A stretch of DNA of 64,000 bases from positions 1 to 64,000 of the forward strand of contig JAILZY010000007.1 of NCBI GenBank assembly GCA_023512255.1, given 5' to 3'. Positions 9,107 through 18,343 of this stretch are shown here, one piece after another. Source of the DNA: a bacterium. Its GTDB lineage: Bacteria; SZUA-182; DTGQ01. The position numbers and the translations under genes were made by a program. How positions within the stretch are numbered: the first letter of the stretch is position 1; each line of letters starts with the position of its first letter. The notes beneath the pieces are model-generated. The model was not told where the DNA came from. It saw only the letters and a program-made list of their open reading frames with translations, and made no database searches.

Positions 9107-10027
9107 ATGATAAGACAATTACGCCCCCCAAGGGGAATACCTGTTGAGCTTGGACATACACTTTTAAACCATTTTATCTTGCTTGATTGTAGGGGAATAA
9201 TGGAAGATCTTTCAATGGATTATCTTTTTTGGTTGGCAGAAATTCTCTGCTCTACTCCCCTGGCCGATGATCTGCTTGTACTCCAAGATTCGATAAGGGC
9301 TGATGTGCGGCTTAGAGTTTTAGGCGGTGATGGAAATGAGGCTGATTTTTGCGGAAACGGGATGATCTATGCAGCGGCCAAGATCGGTCAGGAGATGGGC
9401 GTAAACAGAATTAAAATTGAAAGTGCAAGCGGAGTGAAGCTGGCGATCAAACTCGATGAAGAATGGGAGGTGGAAATCGGGCCTGCAATTTTTCTCACTC
9501 AGGAATTAGCCAAAATCCCTCCATTTTTGCTTCAGGGAAAATCGGTCTTTGGGCTGGTGCGGGCAGGAGAGCCTCATCTGGTGATCAATATGCCGGCTGC
9601 GTTCAGCAGATCTCATACCCATCAGAAGGATTTTGAGGACTACTGCCGCCCTTTGCGGGATATTACCGGCATTGAAGGTGGGGTAAATGTTACGATGGTG
9701 TTTGAGACCAAGGACAGAAGCGCTCTCATCAGAACCTATGAGCGGGGAGCACGGCGGCAAACTTTTTCCTGTGGCACTGGCTCGGTATCAGCCGCGGCCG
9801 TATTATTCGATAGCCCACAGAACGGGAGTGAATTCGATATCTGCTCTCCTGGCGGGCGACATACGGTCATCTATGAACAAAATAAATGGTTTCTTCGGGC
9901 CGCTCCTCAAAGGATCAGCAACGGCTATCTGACCGACTCAGGGCTGCATTTGCCGTTCTCAGGACTGGAGAGCTATCCGGTTCAGAGCGCATTAATGAAG
10001 AGAAGATATGTTTATATTGAAAAATGA
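9107..10027 (+). CDS. Diaminopimelate epimerase (DapF) family protein
   Basis: The 306-residue protein keeps both catalytic cysteines of PLP-independent amino-acid racemases, in DGNEADFCGNG and SCGTGS, along with AGEPHLV and NVTMVFE. It is a divergent member: the usual GLGNDF near the N-terminus reads TLLNHF and CGNGAR reads CGNGMI. Known members epimerise diaminopimelate for lysine and peptidoglycan, and some racemise other amino acids, so the substrate is uncertain. The start at 9107 has TAAGGA upstream; in-frame ATGs at 9080 and 9035 are alternatives. No lysine genes are adjacent. Confidence 0.8.
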   Translation: MIRQLRPPRGIPVELGHTLLNHFILLDCRGIMEDLSMDYLFWLAEILCSTPLADDLLVLQDSIRADVRLRVLGGDGNEADFCGNGMIYAAAKIGQEMGVNRIKIESASGVKLAIKLDEEWEVEIGPAIFLTQELAKIPPFLLQGKSVFGLVRAGEPHLVINMPAAFSRSHTHQKDFEDYCRPLRDITGIEGGVNVTMVFETKDRSALIRTYERGARRQTFSCGTGSVSAAAVLFDSPQNGSEFDICSPGGRHTVIYEQNKWFLRAAPQRISNGYLTDSGLHLPFSGLESYPVQSALMKRRYVYIEK

Positions 10028-10140
10028 CGTATGAATAGCACGGAAGAGGAGTTTTTTCTCCCATTTCGCTATGGAGCAATAGGGTGTTAATAGATTGTAT
10101 TTTTTATATTTAAGCTTAAGATGGTTCACTAAAAATAATT

Positions 10141-10170
10141 TTGACAAATTCATTGCCGGTATGGTAAATT
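10141..10170 (+). promoter_or_regulatory. Candidate promoter of the Mrp-like cluster
   Basis: A perfect TTGACA (10141-10146) is followed after 18 bases by TAAATT (10165-10170), about 150 bases before the first cluster gene. The -10 box is a four-of-six match. It is the best sigma-70-like candidate in the 296-base gap 10028-10323; the rest of that gap holds short GC-rich inverted repeats but no gene. Confidence 0.4.
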
Positions 10171-10323
10171 TTTAACGTGTCTGGTGTTTGCCGCTCGCCT
10201 CGTGTGGCGGGATTTGTATAGGCTGGATCACTAGCTAATTACCAGCTCATACTGCTCGCCTTCGGGTAGCGAAGTATAAAACGCGGTATTTGTAAAAAAC
10301 ATGCTGTGTGTGGTGGGTAGGTT

Positions 10324-10881
10324 TTGAAAGGGTTAGTGAGGAAGAAAAAGCGGGATGAATTTTGGGTAGCGGTGATTAGCCTTTTTCTATTCTGGATGGC
10401 TATCTCCTCCTGCCAGGCCAAGATCTGGTCAAAATTAGGCCTGATAAACCTTATCGAACATAGTATCGTCGGATTAATTATTTCTCTGCTCATTGTTTCT
10501 CTGTACCCAAAGCCTATTTTCAGCTCCGAGCAAATTGCCACCTATCGTAACTTTGGAGTGATCGTACGCTTACTCCTATACATAAGGCGACTGATGATCG
10601 AGATAGTTATGGCTGGAATTGATGTTGCCAGAAGGGTATTGCGCAGGCAGCTTATGATCTCGCCGGGCATTGTCCAGATCGAAACCCCTCTTAACAGCGA
10701 GGGGGAGATTACCCTGAACGCCAATTCGATTACTCTTACCCCTGGCACGATCACCATTGAGGTTAAAAAAACAGAAAAAGGGAGTATTTTTTGGGTTCAT
10801 TGCATCAGTCAGGAAGCGGTAAAGGAAATAATGGAGAGCGGAGGATTTGTAGACCAAATCCGCGCTCTTTATCGGAGGTAG
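10324..10881 (+). CDS. mrpE: Mrp/MBH antiporter subunit E
   Basis: The 185-residue protein has N-terminal membrane helices and the family-defining motif NSITLTPGTITIEV before a soluble tail (IFWVHCISQEA). MrpE (MbhA in archaeal membrane-bound hydrogenase) is a small structural subunit of Mrp cation/proton antiporter modules. It opens a tightly packed plus-strand cluster in the order mbhA to mbhH. The start is uncertain: TTG at 10324 and GTG at 10336 are both possible. Confidence 0.88.
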   Translation: MKGLVRKKKRDEFWVAVISLFLFWMAISSCQAKIWSKLGLINLIEHSIVGLIISLLIVSLYPKPIFSSEQIATYRNFGVIVRLLLYIRRLMIEIVMAGIDVARRVLRRQLMISPGIVQIETPLNSEGEITLNANSITLTPGTITIEVKKTEKGSIFWVHCISQEAVKEIMESGGFVDQIRALYRR

Positions 10882-10888
10882 CAGGTTT

Positions 10889-11161
10889 ATGGGGCTTGAT
10901 GTTTTGTTAAAATTAGCTATTTTGGTTCTCTCCTGCACAATATTTTTCTGTCTCTACCGGGCAATTCTGGGGCCAACCACAGCCGATCGGATTATTGGCA
11001 TCAACGTGGTAGGGACTAAGGCGGTGGTGGCTTTTGTTTTTCTGGCAGCCATCTTTCAGAAAAGCTCTTATCTGGATATCGCCATGCTCTATGCCATGCT
11101 AATTTATGTAACTACCATTGCTTTTATCAAATACCTAGAGCACCGGCAGTTGGGTGAGTAA
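10889..11161 (+). CDS. mrpF: Mrp/MBH antiporter subunit F
   Basis: This 90-residue protein has three membrane helices and the conserved GPTTADRIIGINVVGTK loop of MrpF/MbhB. GGAGG lies before the ATG. It begins 7 bases after mrpE and its TAA overlaps the next ATG by one base. Small hydrophobic scaffold subunit of the antiporter module. Confidence 0.93.
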   Translation: MGLDVLLKLAILVLSCTIFFCLYRAILGPTTADRIIGINVVGTKAVVAFVFLAAIFQKSSYLDIAMLYAMLIYVTTIAFIKYLEHRQLGE

Positions 11162-11520
11162 TGATCTACGTGAGAATAGCGCTACAGATTTTAGCCGCAG
11201 TGTTTATTATCGCTGGAGTATTTTTCTTCATCGCGGCCACAGTCGGCATTATCCGCATGCCCGACCCTTACAATCGGGCCCATGCAGCCGGCAAAGGAGA
11301 CAGCCCCGGATTTCTCCTTTCATTAACCGGTGTGTGGCTCTACTGGCTGACCATAAATCCAGCGGAGAGTTTTAAGATTTTGCTAATTATTCTCTTTATG
11401 CTGTTTGCCAATCCGATAGCGGTTCATGCTATTTTGCGGTTCTGCTATCGGACGGGTGTGCCGTGGGTGAAGGAAACCACAGTGCATCTTTTGAAGGATC
11501 AAAGGGAAGAGAAGGATTAG
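11161..11520 (+). CDS. mrpG: Mrp/MBH antiporter subunit G
   Basis: The 119-residue protein has three helices and the conserved block GIIRMPDPYNRAHAAGKGDS typical of MrpG/MbhC. Its start overlaps the mrpF stop (TAATG). Structural subunit of the membrane module. Confidence 0.93.
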   Translation: MIYVRIALQILAAVFIIAGVFFFIAATVGIIRMPDPYNRAHAAGKGDSPGFLLSLTGVWLYWLTINPAESFKILLIILFMLFANPIAVHAILRFCYRTGVPWVKETTVHLLKDQREEKD

Positions 11521-11540
11521 GGAAAAAGGGAAGATAAGAT

Positions 11541-11789
11541 ATGGACATGGTGATCCTGGCGCATGTAATTATCCTGATATTTTTGGTGGCCACAGCCCTT
11601 GCGGCCATCATATCCAGGGACCTTTTGGAGTCGGTTATTATTTACAGTGCCTACAGCTTTACCATTACGGTAACCTACAGCATATTGAGGGTTGTGGATG
11701 TAGCCATGACCGAGGCGGCCGTCGGAGCAGGGATTTCCAGCGTCCTGTTTGTAGCCGCTCTCTGCAAAACAAAAAGGAGGGAGGATTAA
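11541..11789 (+). CDS. DUF4040 subunit (MbhD-like; C-terminal part of MrpA)
   Basis: The 82-residue, three-helix protein carries the DUF4040 pattern (RDLLESVIIYSAYSF ... VDVAMTEAAVGAGISSVLF). In Bacillus MrpA this is fused behind the NuoL-like domain; in Pyrococcus MBH it is the separate MbhD. The free-standing form places this cluster with the MBH type. It is related to NuoJ and helps shape a transmembrane ion path. Confidence 0.9.
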   Translation: MDMVILAHVIILIFLVATALAAIISRDLLESVIIYSAYSFTITVTYSILRVVDVAMTEAAVGAGISSVLFVAALCKTKRRED

Positions 11790-11790
11790 G

Positions 11791-12117
11791 TTGAAGAAAT
11801 TTCTCCCGGCTATCCTGTTCACGGTTTTTGCCTTCAGCATGATTATAGTCATCATGGGGTTTAACCCGATTGGAGATCCGCATCTTCCAGGGTATGCAGA
11901 TTTTGTCTCCTCCCCCATAAGCAAACATCAGGTGGTTAAGCAGGCCGATTCCATAGCCCTGCACTACAACCGCCATGCCTGCTCGGACACAGGGGCGATG
12001 GATATTATTGCGGCCATTATTTTTGATTACCGGGGGTATGATACCCTGTTTGAAACCACAGTCTTATTCACTGCCCTGATCGGGGTGCTTTCCATTATCG
12101 GGGTAAAAGAGAGCTGA
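11791..12117 (+). CDS. MbhE-like antiporter subunit
   Basis: The 108-residue protein starts at TTG one base after the previous stop, which suggests coupling. It has an N-terminal helix, a soluble loop with HYNRHACSDTGAMDIIAAIIFDYRGYDTLFE and a C-terminal helix. The DTLFET motif marks the MbhE/MrpA-C-terminal family. In fused MrpA proteins this segment follows DUF4040. Confidence 0.88.
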   Translation: MKKFLPAILFTVFAFSMIIVIMGFNPIGDPHLPGYADFVSSPISKHQVVKQADSIALHYNRHACSDTGAMDIIAAIIFDYRGYDTLFETTVLFTALIGVLSIIGVKES

Positions 12118-12119
12118 TT

Positions 12120-12668
12120 GTGCTAATGAGCGGCCAAAAGGATAAGAAGGAATCGGAATATTGGTCAGGCATTGTCATTCAACTGGTCAGCCGGATCATG
12201 TGTCCGTTCATTATCATGTTTGGAATTTACCTGATAACGCACGGGCACCTGACTCCAGGGGGGGGATTTCAGGGCGGAGTGACTATCGCGGCCTCATTCA
12301 TCCTGTTTGCTCTAGCCTTCAATAAAAAGGAGGGCCGGCAGATGGTCCCATCATTTTGGTTAAAATGTGGAGCAAGTGGGGGAATACTTATTTATATCGG
12401 GGTGGGGTTGGCCGGTATACTCCTTGGGTATAATTTTCTAGCTAACAAAGTGGCTGGCATCTTCCCTCGCGGCCTGCCGGGTGAGCTTCTTAGCTCAGGC
12501 AGCATTTTCTGGATCAATATCGGTGTTGGCCTGGCTGTGGCCAGTATATTCACTGATTTATTTTTCTCGTTTCTGGAAGAGCGCCCGGATGAAACCTGTC
12601 TGAAGACTAAGCAGGAGCTGCCATACCGGAGGAGATGGTCGGATGTTGATAGAAACGGTCTTAAGTAG
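12120..12668 (+). CDS. mrpB: Mrp/MBH antiporter subunit B
   Basis: The 182-residue protein has four helices and the hallmark YLITHGHLTPGGGFQGGV of MrpB/MbhF. GTG at 12120 is spaced well from AGAGAG; ATG at 12126 is an alternative. The 3' end overlaps mrpC by 26 bases. The C-terminal basic tail (about 20 residues) is dispensable-looking and variable in the family. Confidence 0.92.
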   Translation: MLMSGQKDKKESEYWSGIVIQLVSRIMCPFIIMFGIYLITHGHLTPGGGFQGGVTIAASFILFALAFNKKEGRQMVPSFWLKCGASGGILIYIGVGLAGILLGYNFLANKVAGIFPRGLPGELLSSGSIFWINIGVGLAVASIFTDLFFSFLEERPDETCLKTKQELPYRRRWSDVDRNGLK

Positions 12669-13047
12669 AATCGACTACATTGTTACTGTCATTTTGTTTT
12701 GTATCGGGCTCTATGCCTTGATTATAAAACCCAATTTGATTAAGAAGCTGATCGGGATGAACGTGATTGAAACCTCAGTTTACCTGTTTTTCATCGCTTC
12801 GGCAGATGTGCGGCTTGGGCCTGCCAGTTGGCAGTGGGCAGGGCCGTCGGAAATCGCTGATGCCGCGCAAGCGGCTCGCGTGGCAGCCGGGCAGGTGGCT
12901 TTGGTCAATCCGATACCATCGGCCCTCATCTTAACGGCCATTGTGGTTAGCATCAGTGTTACGGCTATCTCTCTGGCCTTATCTATAAAGATCTATGAAC
13001 ATTACGGCACATTGGATACTCGAAAGATCATGAGACTCAAAGGGTAG
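12643..13047 (+). CDS. mrpC: Mrp/MBH antiporter subunit C (NuoK-like)
   Basis: The 134-residue protein has three helices with GMNVIETSVYLFF and NPIPSALILTAIVVSISVTAISLAL, diagnostic of MrpC/MbhG/NuoK. A hydrophilic alanine-rich insert (SEIADAAQAARVAAGQ) sits between helices 2 and 3. Overlap with mrpB indicates co-translation. NuoK-like subunits contribute acidic residues to ion translocation. Confidence 0.93.
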   Translation: MLIETVLSRIDYIVTVILFCIGLYALIIKPNLIKKLIGMNVIETSVYLFFIASADVRLGPASWQWAGPSEIADAAQAARVAAGQVALVNPIPSALILTAIVVSISVTAISLALSIKIYEHYGTLDTRKIMRLKG

Positions 13048-13236
13048 TTATTATTCTTTAAAAATAAAAACATAATCTATAATCCTTGCAGGGCGCGACA
13101 TCAAGGCTAAGAATGCTGTGCGGCTCAGAAGGTGGCGGATGATCATGACAGCGATCCTACGGTGGATATCATTAGAGCGCGAAAGATAGCCAGGTATAAG
13201 CAACTTGTTGATCTAAAGCTCAAAAGAGGCAGACTT

Positions 13237-14802
13237 ATGGATTCATCTATTGGCATCGGTGCATCTCATTTACAAATCTTGATACCGGTTATTATGATAG
13301 CCAGCGCACTCCTGGTTCCCCTAATCTCTAGGGGCAACCCGAGGTATCGCCTCCCGCTGGTCCTTCTGGTTACTGCAGCTGCCTTTCTTGGTTCTGTAGA
13401 CATCCTGGTAAAGGTTATCCTCTCCCCTACTGGATATCTCGAATATATGGCCGGGTATCAATGGGGGGGAAAGAGTCTTCTTCGGACAGGCCAGCCGATC
13501 GGTATTGTCCTTCGCACGGATCTTCTCGGAGCCATCCTGCTGCTTTTGATCAACGGCATTGGTTTTCTAGTGACATTGTATTCCTGCAGATCCGCTCACC
13601 ATGAGGTGCCAGAGGGAAAGCAGCCCTATTATTATACCCTGCTGCTGCTAATGCTGGCCGGCATGTCTGGGATCGCTATAGCCGGCGATTGCTTCAATTT
13701 CTACGTCTTTTTTGAAATTGCTTCTATCAGCTCCTATACTCTAGTCTCTATTAGCGGACGACCGGAATCGCTTGAAGCTACGTTCAAATATATTCTTACC
13801 GGTGCCTTGAGTTCGATCCTCATTGTTTTCGGCATCGGGCTTCTGTTCAATGCCACTGGAACACTCAATATGTATTATGCCTCCCAGCAGATTGCTAAAA
13901 TTGTCAGCTCCCATCCCGAATCGCCCCTCTTTCCCTACCGATACCTGATTTATGCCTCTCTGGGACTATTCATCATGGGGTTTAGCATCAAGGCTGCCTT
14001 TTTCCCCAGCCATGCCTGGTTAGCTGACGCCCATCCGGCAGCCCCATCTTCGATCAGTGCTCTTTTATCAGGTCTGGTGGTCAAAACAACTGGAATTTTC
14101 CTGCTCATTCGCTTCGTATTCACGGTTTTCGGGATTCATAAAGGCTACCTAGGAGAGGTTCTCTCTGTGCTCTTTTTGATTATCAGCATCATCACCATTA
14201 TAAGCGGCTCGCTTTTTGCTATAGTCCAGACTCAATTGAAAAGAATGCTGGCCTACTCAACCATTGCCCAAATGGGCTACATTCTTTTCGGTGTAGCCCT
14301 GGTCACTCCATACGGGCTGGCTGGATCTATTCTCCATATTGTTAATCATGCCATAGTCAAGAGCTTGATGTTTCTGTGCGCTGGAATAATCCTGCACAAA
14401 ACAGACATCAGGGATATAACTGATATGGGAAGATTGGGATATAGAATGCCGGCCACTATGGCCTGCTTCACCATCGGAGCCTGTTCGCTGGTTGGGGTTC
14501 CTCCCATGTGCGGCTTTATGAGCAAATGGGTTTTGGCTACTTCAGCTATTCAGGCGGGCATGCCCTATCTGGTTATTATCCTTTTGATCAGCAGCTTGCT
14601 GAATGCGGTTTATTATTTCCGGGTAGTGGCGATCAGCTATTTTGGAAATCCGAAGATAGAGATAGATACCGTCGATGAAGCACCGAAGACAATGTTGGTG
14701 CCGGTCTGCATATTAGCCGTATTAGTCATTATCCTGGGAGTGCTGGTAAAATATCCTTATCATGCTGCCGCGTTGCCCGCGGCTAGGTTGCTGTTAAGGT
14801 AA
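13237..14802 (+). CDS. mrpD: Mrp/MBH antiporter subunit D (NuoN/NuoM-like), first copy
   Basis: A 521-residue polytopic proton/cation-translocating subunit. It keeps the key charged residues: TM5 glutamate in FYVFFEIASISSYTLVS, TM7 lysine in FSIKAAFFPSHAWLADAHP and TM8 lysine in SGLVVKTTGIF. The distal half-channel region is VGVPPMCGFMSKW. The start at 13237 has GAGG eight bases upstream and matches the family. The frame is open upstream to a GTG at 13132, adding about 35 charged residues, which is less likely. It corresponds to MbhH and closes the canonical eight-gene module. Confidence 0.92.
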   Translation: MDSSIGIGASHLQILIPVIMIASALLVPLISRGNPRYRLPLVLLVTAAAFLGSVDILVKVILSPTGYLEYMAGYQWGGKSLLRTGQPIGIVLRTDLLGAILLLLINGIGFLVTLYSCRSAHHEVPEGKQPYYYTLLLLMLAGMSGIAIAGDCFNFYVFFEIASISSYTLVSISGRPESLEATFKYILTGALSSILIVFGIGLLFNATGTLNMYYASQQIAKIVSSHPESPLFPYRYLIYASLGLFIMGFSIKAAFFPSHAWLADAHPAAPSSISALLSGLVVKTTGIFLLIRFVFTVFGIHKGYLGEVLSVLFLIISIITIISGSLFAIVQTQLKRMLAYSTIAQMGYILFGVALVTPYGLAGSILHIVNHAIVKSLMFLCAGIILHKTDIRDITDMGRLGYRMPATMACFTIGACSLVGVPPMCGFMSKWVLATSAIQAGMPYLVIILLISSLLNAVYYFRVVAISYFGNPKIEIDTVDEAPKTMLVPVCILAVLVIILGVLVKYPYHAAALPAARLLLR

Positions 14803-14893
14803 TTTGTTTTAAGGCAAATAAAAAGGTATAAGAGGTGCTCCCCGGCTTTAGTTGAGTATATTTTTCGGACAGCTCGCTAAGGAGAAAACGATT

Positions 14894-16471
14894 ATGATTA
14901 AAAGCTATCTTCCTTTATTAGTAGTTATGTTCCCTCTTATTGCCATGATCTTTCGCCCCTTTGTCCAGAAGCATCGGCTTTATCATTATACGGCTATTGT
15001 CAGTGGCGTTACCCTGCTCCTCATTCTGGCTATGTATCCGGCAATTGTCGACGGGAATATCCTCGATCTGACCCTGGATACGGGGCTGGGATTTAATTTC
15101 GTTTTCCGGGCTGATCTGCTTGGTCTTTTCGTCGGCCTCATCTCGGTAGTGCTATGGACTTTGTCTTCAATTTATAGCATTGAATATATGCGTCACTCTC
15201 ACGCTCATGCCCGGTTTAACATCTTCTCTCTCCTTTCTCTCAGCGGAATGATGGGGGTAGTCTTTACTGGAAATCTTTTCACTCTTTATATATTTTTTGA
15301 ACTTTTAAGTGTGGCCTCGGCTATTCTTGTCTTCCATGAAGAAACCCCCGAGGCTATGAAAGCAGGCTTTAAGTATCTATTTCTGGGAATCGCCGGAGGA
15401 CTCGTTCTGCTTTTTTCCATTATCATGACCTACTATCTTACCGGAACAGGAGATCTTACCCTAATCGGCCTCGGATTGCAGGGGAGCAAGTGGCTGCCAT
15501 GGATCTTCTGGGGCTATATCATCGGCTTCGGGGTCAAGGCCGGCATGTTCCCTCTGCACATCTGGCTTCCTTCAGCTCACCCGGTAGCTCCCTCAGGAGC
15601 CAGTGCGCTTCTCTCAGGCGTTATGATTAAGGCCGGAGCATATGGAATTTTTAAAACCATCTACCATATCATTGGCTATCAGGACATGGTCAAAAATCAC
15701 ATGGGTCTTATGCTGCCGATGCTGATCATCAGCCTCATAACCATCTTTCTTGGGTCAGCCTGCGCCATCACCCAGACGGAGATCAAAAAGATGCTGGCCT
15801 ACTCCAGTATTTCACAGATCGGCTATATCATCATGGGATTTTGCCTCCTGGCCCCGCGGGGCATCGTTGGGGGCATAATGCACATTTTTGCCCATGCCCT
15901 GATGAAAGGGACCCTCTTTATGTGCGCTGGGGCATTTATCTATAAAACAGGTCTGCGCAACCTCGAAGACCTTAAAGGTATTGGAAGGAGAATGCCTTGG
16001 GTTACCTTGGCTTTCAGCATCTGCGCCTTCTCAATGATCGGGCTGCCACCCTTTGTCGGTTTTATCAGTAAGTGGTTCTTAGCCCTGGGAGCGCTGGATA
16101 TGATGAAAATGGGGAATTACTGGCCAGGATTTGGAATAATCGCTCTGCTGACCCTGCTGCTCAGCAGTCTACTGAATTTGGTCTACTATGGCCCGGTGGT
16201 CATCGGTGCCTGGATGCAGCCAAGAGTCGAGGCACAGACGCAGGATGATGAGACTGTGGCCAGCGATCATAATGGCGAAGCAAACCATCAGGCTCAGCCG
16301 CCTATGGTGGCCTTAGCTGATCAGGGAGCAAAGGAGCACAATAGTGAAGATCCCAATTGGGTCATGCTGACCCCAATTTTAATTTTGACTATGGCTGTTT
16401 TGGTCTTTGGCATCGCGCCAGGGATTCCACTTAATATTGCCTGGCAGATCTGCCATATATTTTTCCCCTAA
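14894..16471 (+). CDS. NuoM/MrpD-like antiporter subunit, second copy
   Basis: The 525-residue polytopic protein has TM5 glutamate (LYIFFELLSVAS), TM7 lysine (GFGVKAGMFPLHIWLPSAHP), TM8 lysine (SGVMIKAGAYG) and IGLPPFVGFISKWF. A GGAG site before 14894 fixes the start, rather than the in-frame TTG at 14852. Between the last two helices lies a hydrophilic insert of about 45 residues rich in Asp, Glu, His and Gln. It is closely similar to the 20177 gene, so the pair probably arose by duplication. Confidence 0.92.
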   Translation: MIKSYLPLLVVMFPLIAMIFRPFVQKHRLYHYTAIVSGVTLLLILAMYPAIVDGNILDLTLDTGLGFNFVFRADLLGLFVGLISVVLWTLSSIYSIEYMRHSHAHARFNIFSLLSLSGMMGVVFTGNLFTLYIFFELLSVASAILVFHEETPEAMKAGFKYLFLGIAGGLVLLFSIIMTYYLTGTGDLTLIGLGLQGSKWLPWIFWGYIIGFGVKAGMFPLHIWLPSAHPVAPSGASALLSGVMIKAGAYGIFKTIYHIIGYQDMVKNHMGLMLPMLIISLITIFLGSACAITQTEIKKMLAYSSISQIGYIIMGFCLLAPRGIVGGIMHIFAHALMKGTLFMCAGAFIYKTGLRNLEDLKGIGRRMPWVTLAFSICAFSMIGLPPFVGFISKWFLALGALDMMKMGNYWPGFGIIALLTLLLSSLLNLVYYGPVVIGAWMQPRVEAQTQDDETVASDHNGEANHQAQPPMVALADQGAKEHNSEDPNWVMLTPILILTMAVLVFGIAPGIPLNIAWQICHIFFP

Positions 16472-16497
16472 AAAGCAGGGTGTGGGGAGTGAAGAAG

Positions 16498-17166
16498 ATG
16501 AAGTACTGGCTGCGCTTGATCCATTTTCCCTATAAAGAGCAGGATAAGAGGGGGCGATCGCCGATGCCTGGGCTGACTCAAGTGTTAGGGAAAATACAAG
16601 GGAAGCTTTGGATTGTGGCTTTATCCATGCTGATCCTTCTGGCCGCAGAAGGAGTCTTGTGGTGTTCGTCTCATCATATAATAAAAGAGTCTGGTCATAT
16701 AAAAGAGTCTGCTCATTCTGAGCTCATCACTACCCTCTCTCATAACTCTGATCAGGGAGAAATTAACCATCACTCCACCTCAATTCCTGTTCTATATAAA
16801 CTGTACTGGATCGGTCTAATCATCATGGTGGTCCTAATGGTAGGGTATTTTTTCTTTCTCCATCCAAAGGAGAAATATCAGTTCATCAAGCCGCTAACCA
16901 TAATTTTCATCTTGTTAGCTCTTTCCCTCTATCTTATAGAGCAAGGAAGGGTTTTCACTGGATATTTCGACCCCAGCGCGGGGGGCAGATTTGTCTCTGG
17001 ATATCATGAAAATAACGAGATAGGATTTTTACGATTTGTATACAAGCTGACCCTGGGAATGGCTCTCTGGGCGTTTGGGTTTATTACCTACCAGGTTAGG
17101 CTAAAAAATAAAAAAAGCGCCATGTTAGCGGGGGGGACAAAAGTGAGGCAAGGAGAAGGAGAATGA
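16498..17166 (+). CDS. Three-helix membrane protein of unknown function in the antiporter cluster
   Basis: Not recognised. The 222-residue protein has a basic N-terminus, a first helix (LWIVALSMLILLAAEGVLW), a histidine-rich loop (about residues 55-95), two central helices around WIGLIIMVVLMVGYFFF and LTIIFILLALSLYLIEQG, and possibly a fourth (LGMALWAFGFITYQV). ATG at 16498 has GGGGAG eight bases upstream, better than the GTG at 16480. The stop overlaps the next gene (ATGA), so it is likely co-translated with the receiver-GGDEF protein. It may be an accessory or sensory membrane subunit; that is inference from position only. Confidence 0.75.
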   Translation: MKYWLRLIHFPYKEQDKRGRSPMPGLTQVLGKIQGKLWIVALSMLILLAAEGVLWCSSHHIIKESGHIKESAHSELITTLSHNSDQGEINHHSTSIPVLYKLYWIGLIIMVVLMVGYFFFLHPKEKYQFIKPLTIIFILLALSLYLIEQGRVFTGYFDPSAGGRFVSGYHENNEIGFLRFVYKLTLGMALWAFGFITYQVRLKNKKSAMLAGGTKVRQGEGE

Positions 17167-18173
17167 ATTCCACCGAGCAGACCAAGATTCTAATTGTCGA
17201 TGATGATCCGGATACGCGGGATATTATCAGGTTAAGTTTAAATTCCCGCGCCTACCGCATATCAGAGGCACGAACAGGCGTTGAGGCCTTGGAGAAGGTA
17301 AATGCCTATGATCCTGACATTGTGGTGCTTGATATAATGCTGCCGGAAAAATCAGGCATGGAAGTGTGCAAGGCTATCAAGGAAAGTACTAAAACTGCTC
17401 ATGTTCCAGTAATCATGTTGACCGCCAAGCAGACTATCCACGATAAGATAGAGGGGCTGAATATCGGCGCCGATGACTACCTGGTCAAACCCTTTGATCC
17501 GCTAGAGCTTGAGGCCAGGATCAAGGCCTTGCTCCGAAAAATGAGGCGAGACCTCTATGCCAATCCCCTAACCCACCTGCCGGGCAATGTGCCCATCGAG
17601 AAGGAAATTCAGCGAGCCATTGATGAGCAAAGAAGCTTTGCCGCTTTATTTATTGATCTTGATAATTTTAAAGTCTACAACGATAACTATGGTTATGCAG
17701 CTGGAAATAGAATTATCAAATTCTGCGCTCAAACAATCCTGGACAGCGTGAAGCGCTTTGGGAATGCTCAAGACTTTGTCGGCCATATAGGCGGAGATGA
17801 TTTTGTGGTCCTGACCACGCCGGATAAAGCGGATCAGATCTGTCAGGAAATTATCAGGATCTTTGACAGTCTCATCCCGATTCAATACAACGAGGAGGAT
17901 GTAACCCGAGGCTACCTAATCAGCGAGGATCGGCGGGGAGAGGTGAAAAAGTTTCCGCTGATGACTATTTCAATTGCGGTCATTACCAATGAAAATAATC
18001 AGTTTATCCATCACTTGCAGGTCGCTGAAAAGGCTGCGGAATTAAAACGGCATATTAAAAAGATCGAGGGCAGCAAATACCAGAAAGACCGACGAAAGAG
18101 CCCGACACTGGCCCTCAAAAATGACACGGCTGACCCTTCGCTCTCGGCGCCACCAGCAATGGATGGGCAGTAA
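17163..18173 (+). CDS. Response regulator with GGDEF-type output domain
   Basis: 336 residues. An intact receiver domain (LIVDDDPD, VVLDIMLP, DDYLVKPFDP) covers about residues 8-125. It is followed by a diguanylate-cyclase-fold domain with FAALFIDLDNFKVYND and GGDDF in place of GGDEF. The change is conservative; whether it makes c-di-GMP is open. The C-terminus is a disordered-looking tail. It starts inside the preceding membrane-protein gene (ATGA) and is followed by the hybrid kinase. It lies between two antiporter subunit genes, so it may tie signalling to ion transport. Confidence 0.88.
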   Translation: MNSTEQTKILIVDDDPDTRDIIRLSLNSRAYRISEARTGVEALEKVNAYDPDIVVLDIMLPEKSGMEVCKAIKESTKTAHVPVIMLTAKQTIHDKIEGLNIGADDYLVKPFDPLELEARIKALLRKMRRDLYANPLTHLPGNVPIEKEIQRAIDEQRSFAALFIDLDNFKVYNDNYGYAAGNRIIKFCAQTILDSVKRFGNAQDFVGHIGGDDFVVLTTPDKADQICQEIIRIFDSLIPIQYNEEDVTRGYLISEDRRGEVKKFPLMTISIAVITNENNQFIHHLQVAEKAAELKRHIKKIEGSKYQKDRRKSPTLALKNDTADPSLSAPPAMDGQ

Positions 18174-18192
18174 GTTGCGTATGGATGGGCAG
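18159..18192 (+). repeat. Post-stop duplication of a gene end
   Basis: The last codons of the preceding gene (ATGGATGGGCAG, 18159-18170) recur exactly at 18181-18192, just beyond its TAA. One case of a pattern seen at many gene ends in this window. Confidence 0.75.
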
Positions 18193-18235
18193 AGTAGCGT
18201 GTTGTTTAGGCCTCCAGCTTATTGCGGCTGCTTTC

Positions 18236-18315
18236 AGCAGCATGTGGTAGTAGTTTTTTTCTGAAGTGTTTAGTGAGCAGCATGTGGTAGTAGTTTTTTT
18301 CTGAAGTGTTTAGTG
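18236..18315 (+). repeat. Perfect 40-bp tandem duplication
   Basis: Two identical 40-bp units (18236-18275 and 18276-18315), beginning AGCAGCATGTGGTAGTAG, fill the gap before the hybrid kinase gene. A partial third unit follows (GTAGTTTTTTGAGG). The identity implies a recent duplication. Confidence 0.9.
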
Positions 18316-18343
18316 GTAGTTTTTTGAGGTATTTTCAGGATTT

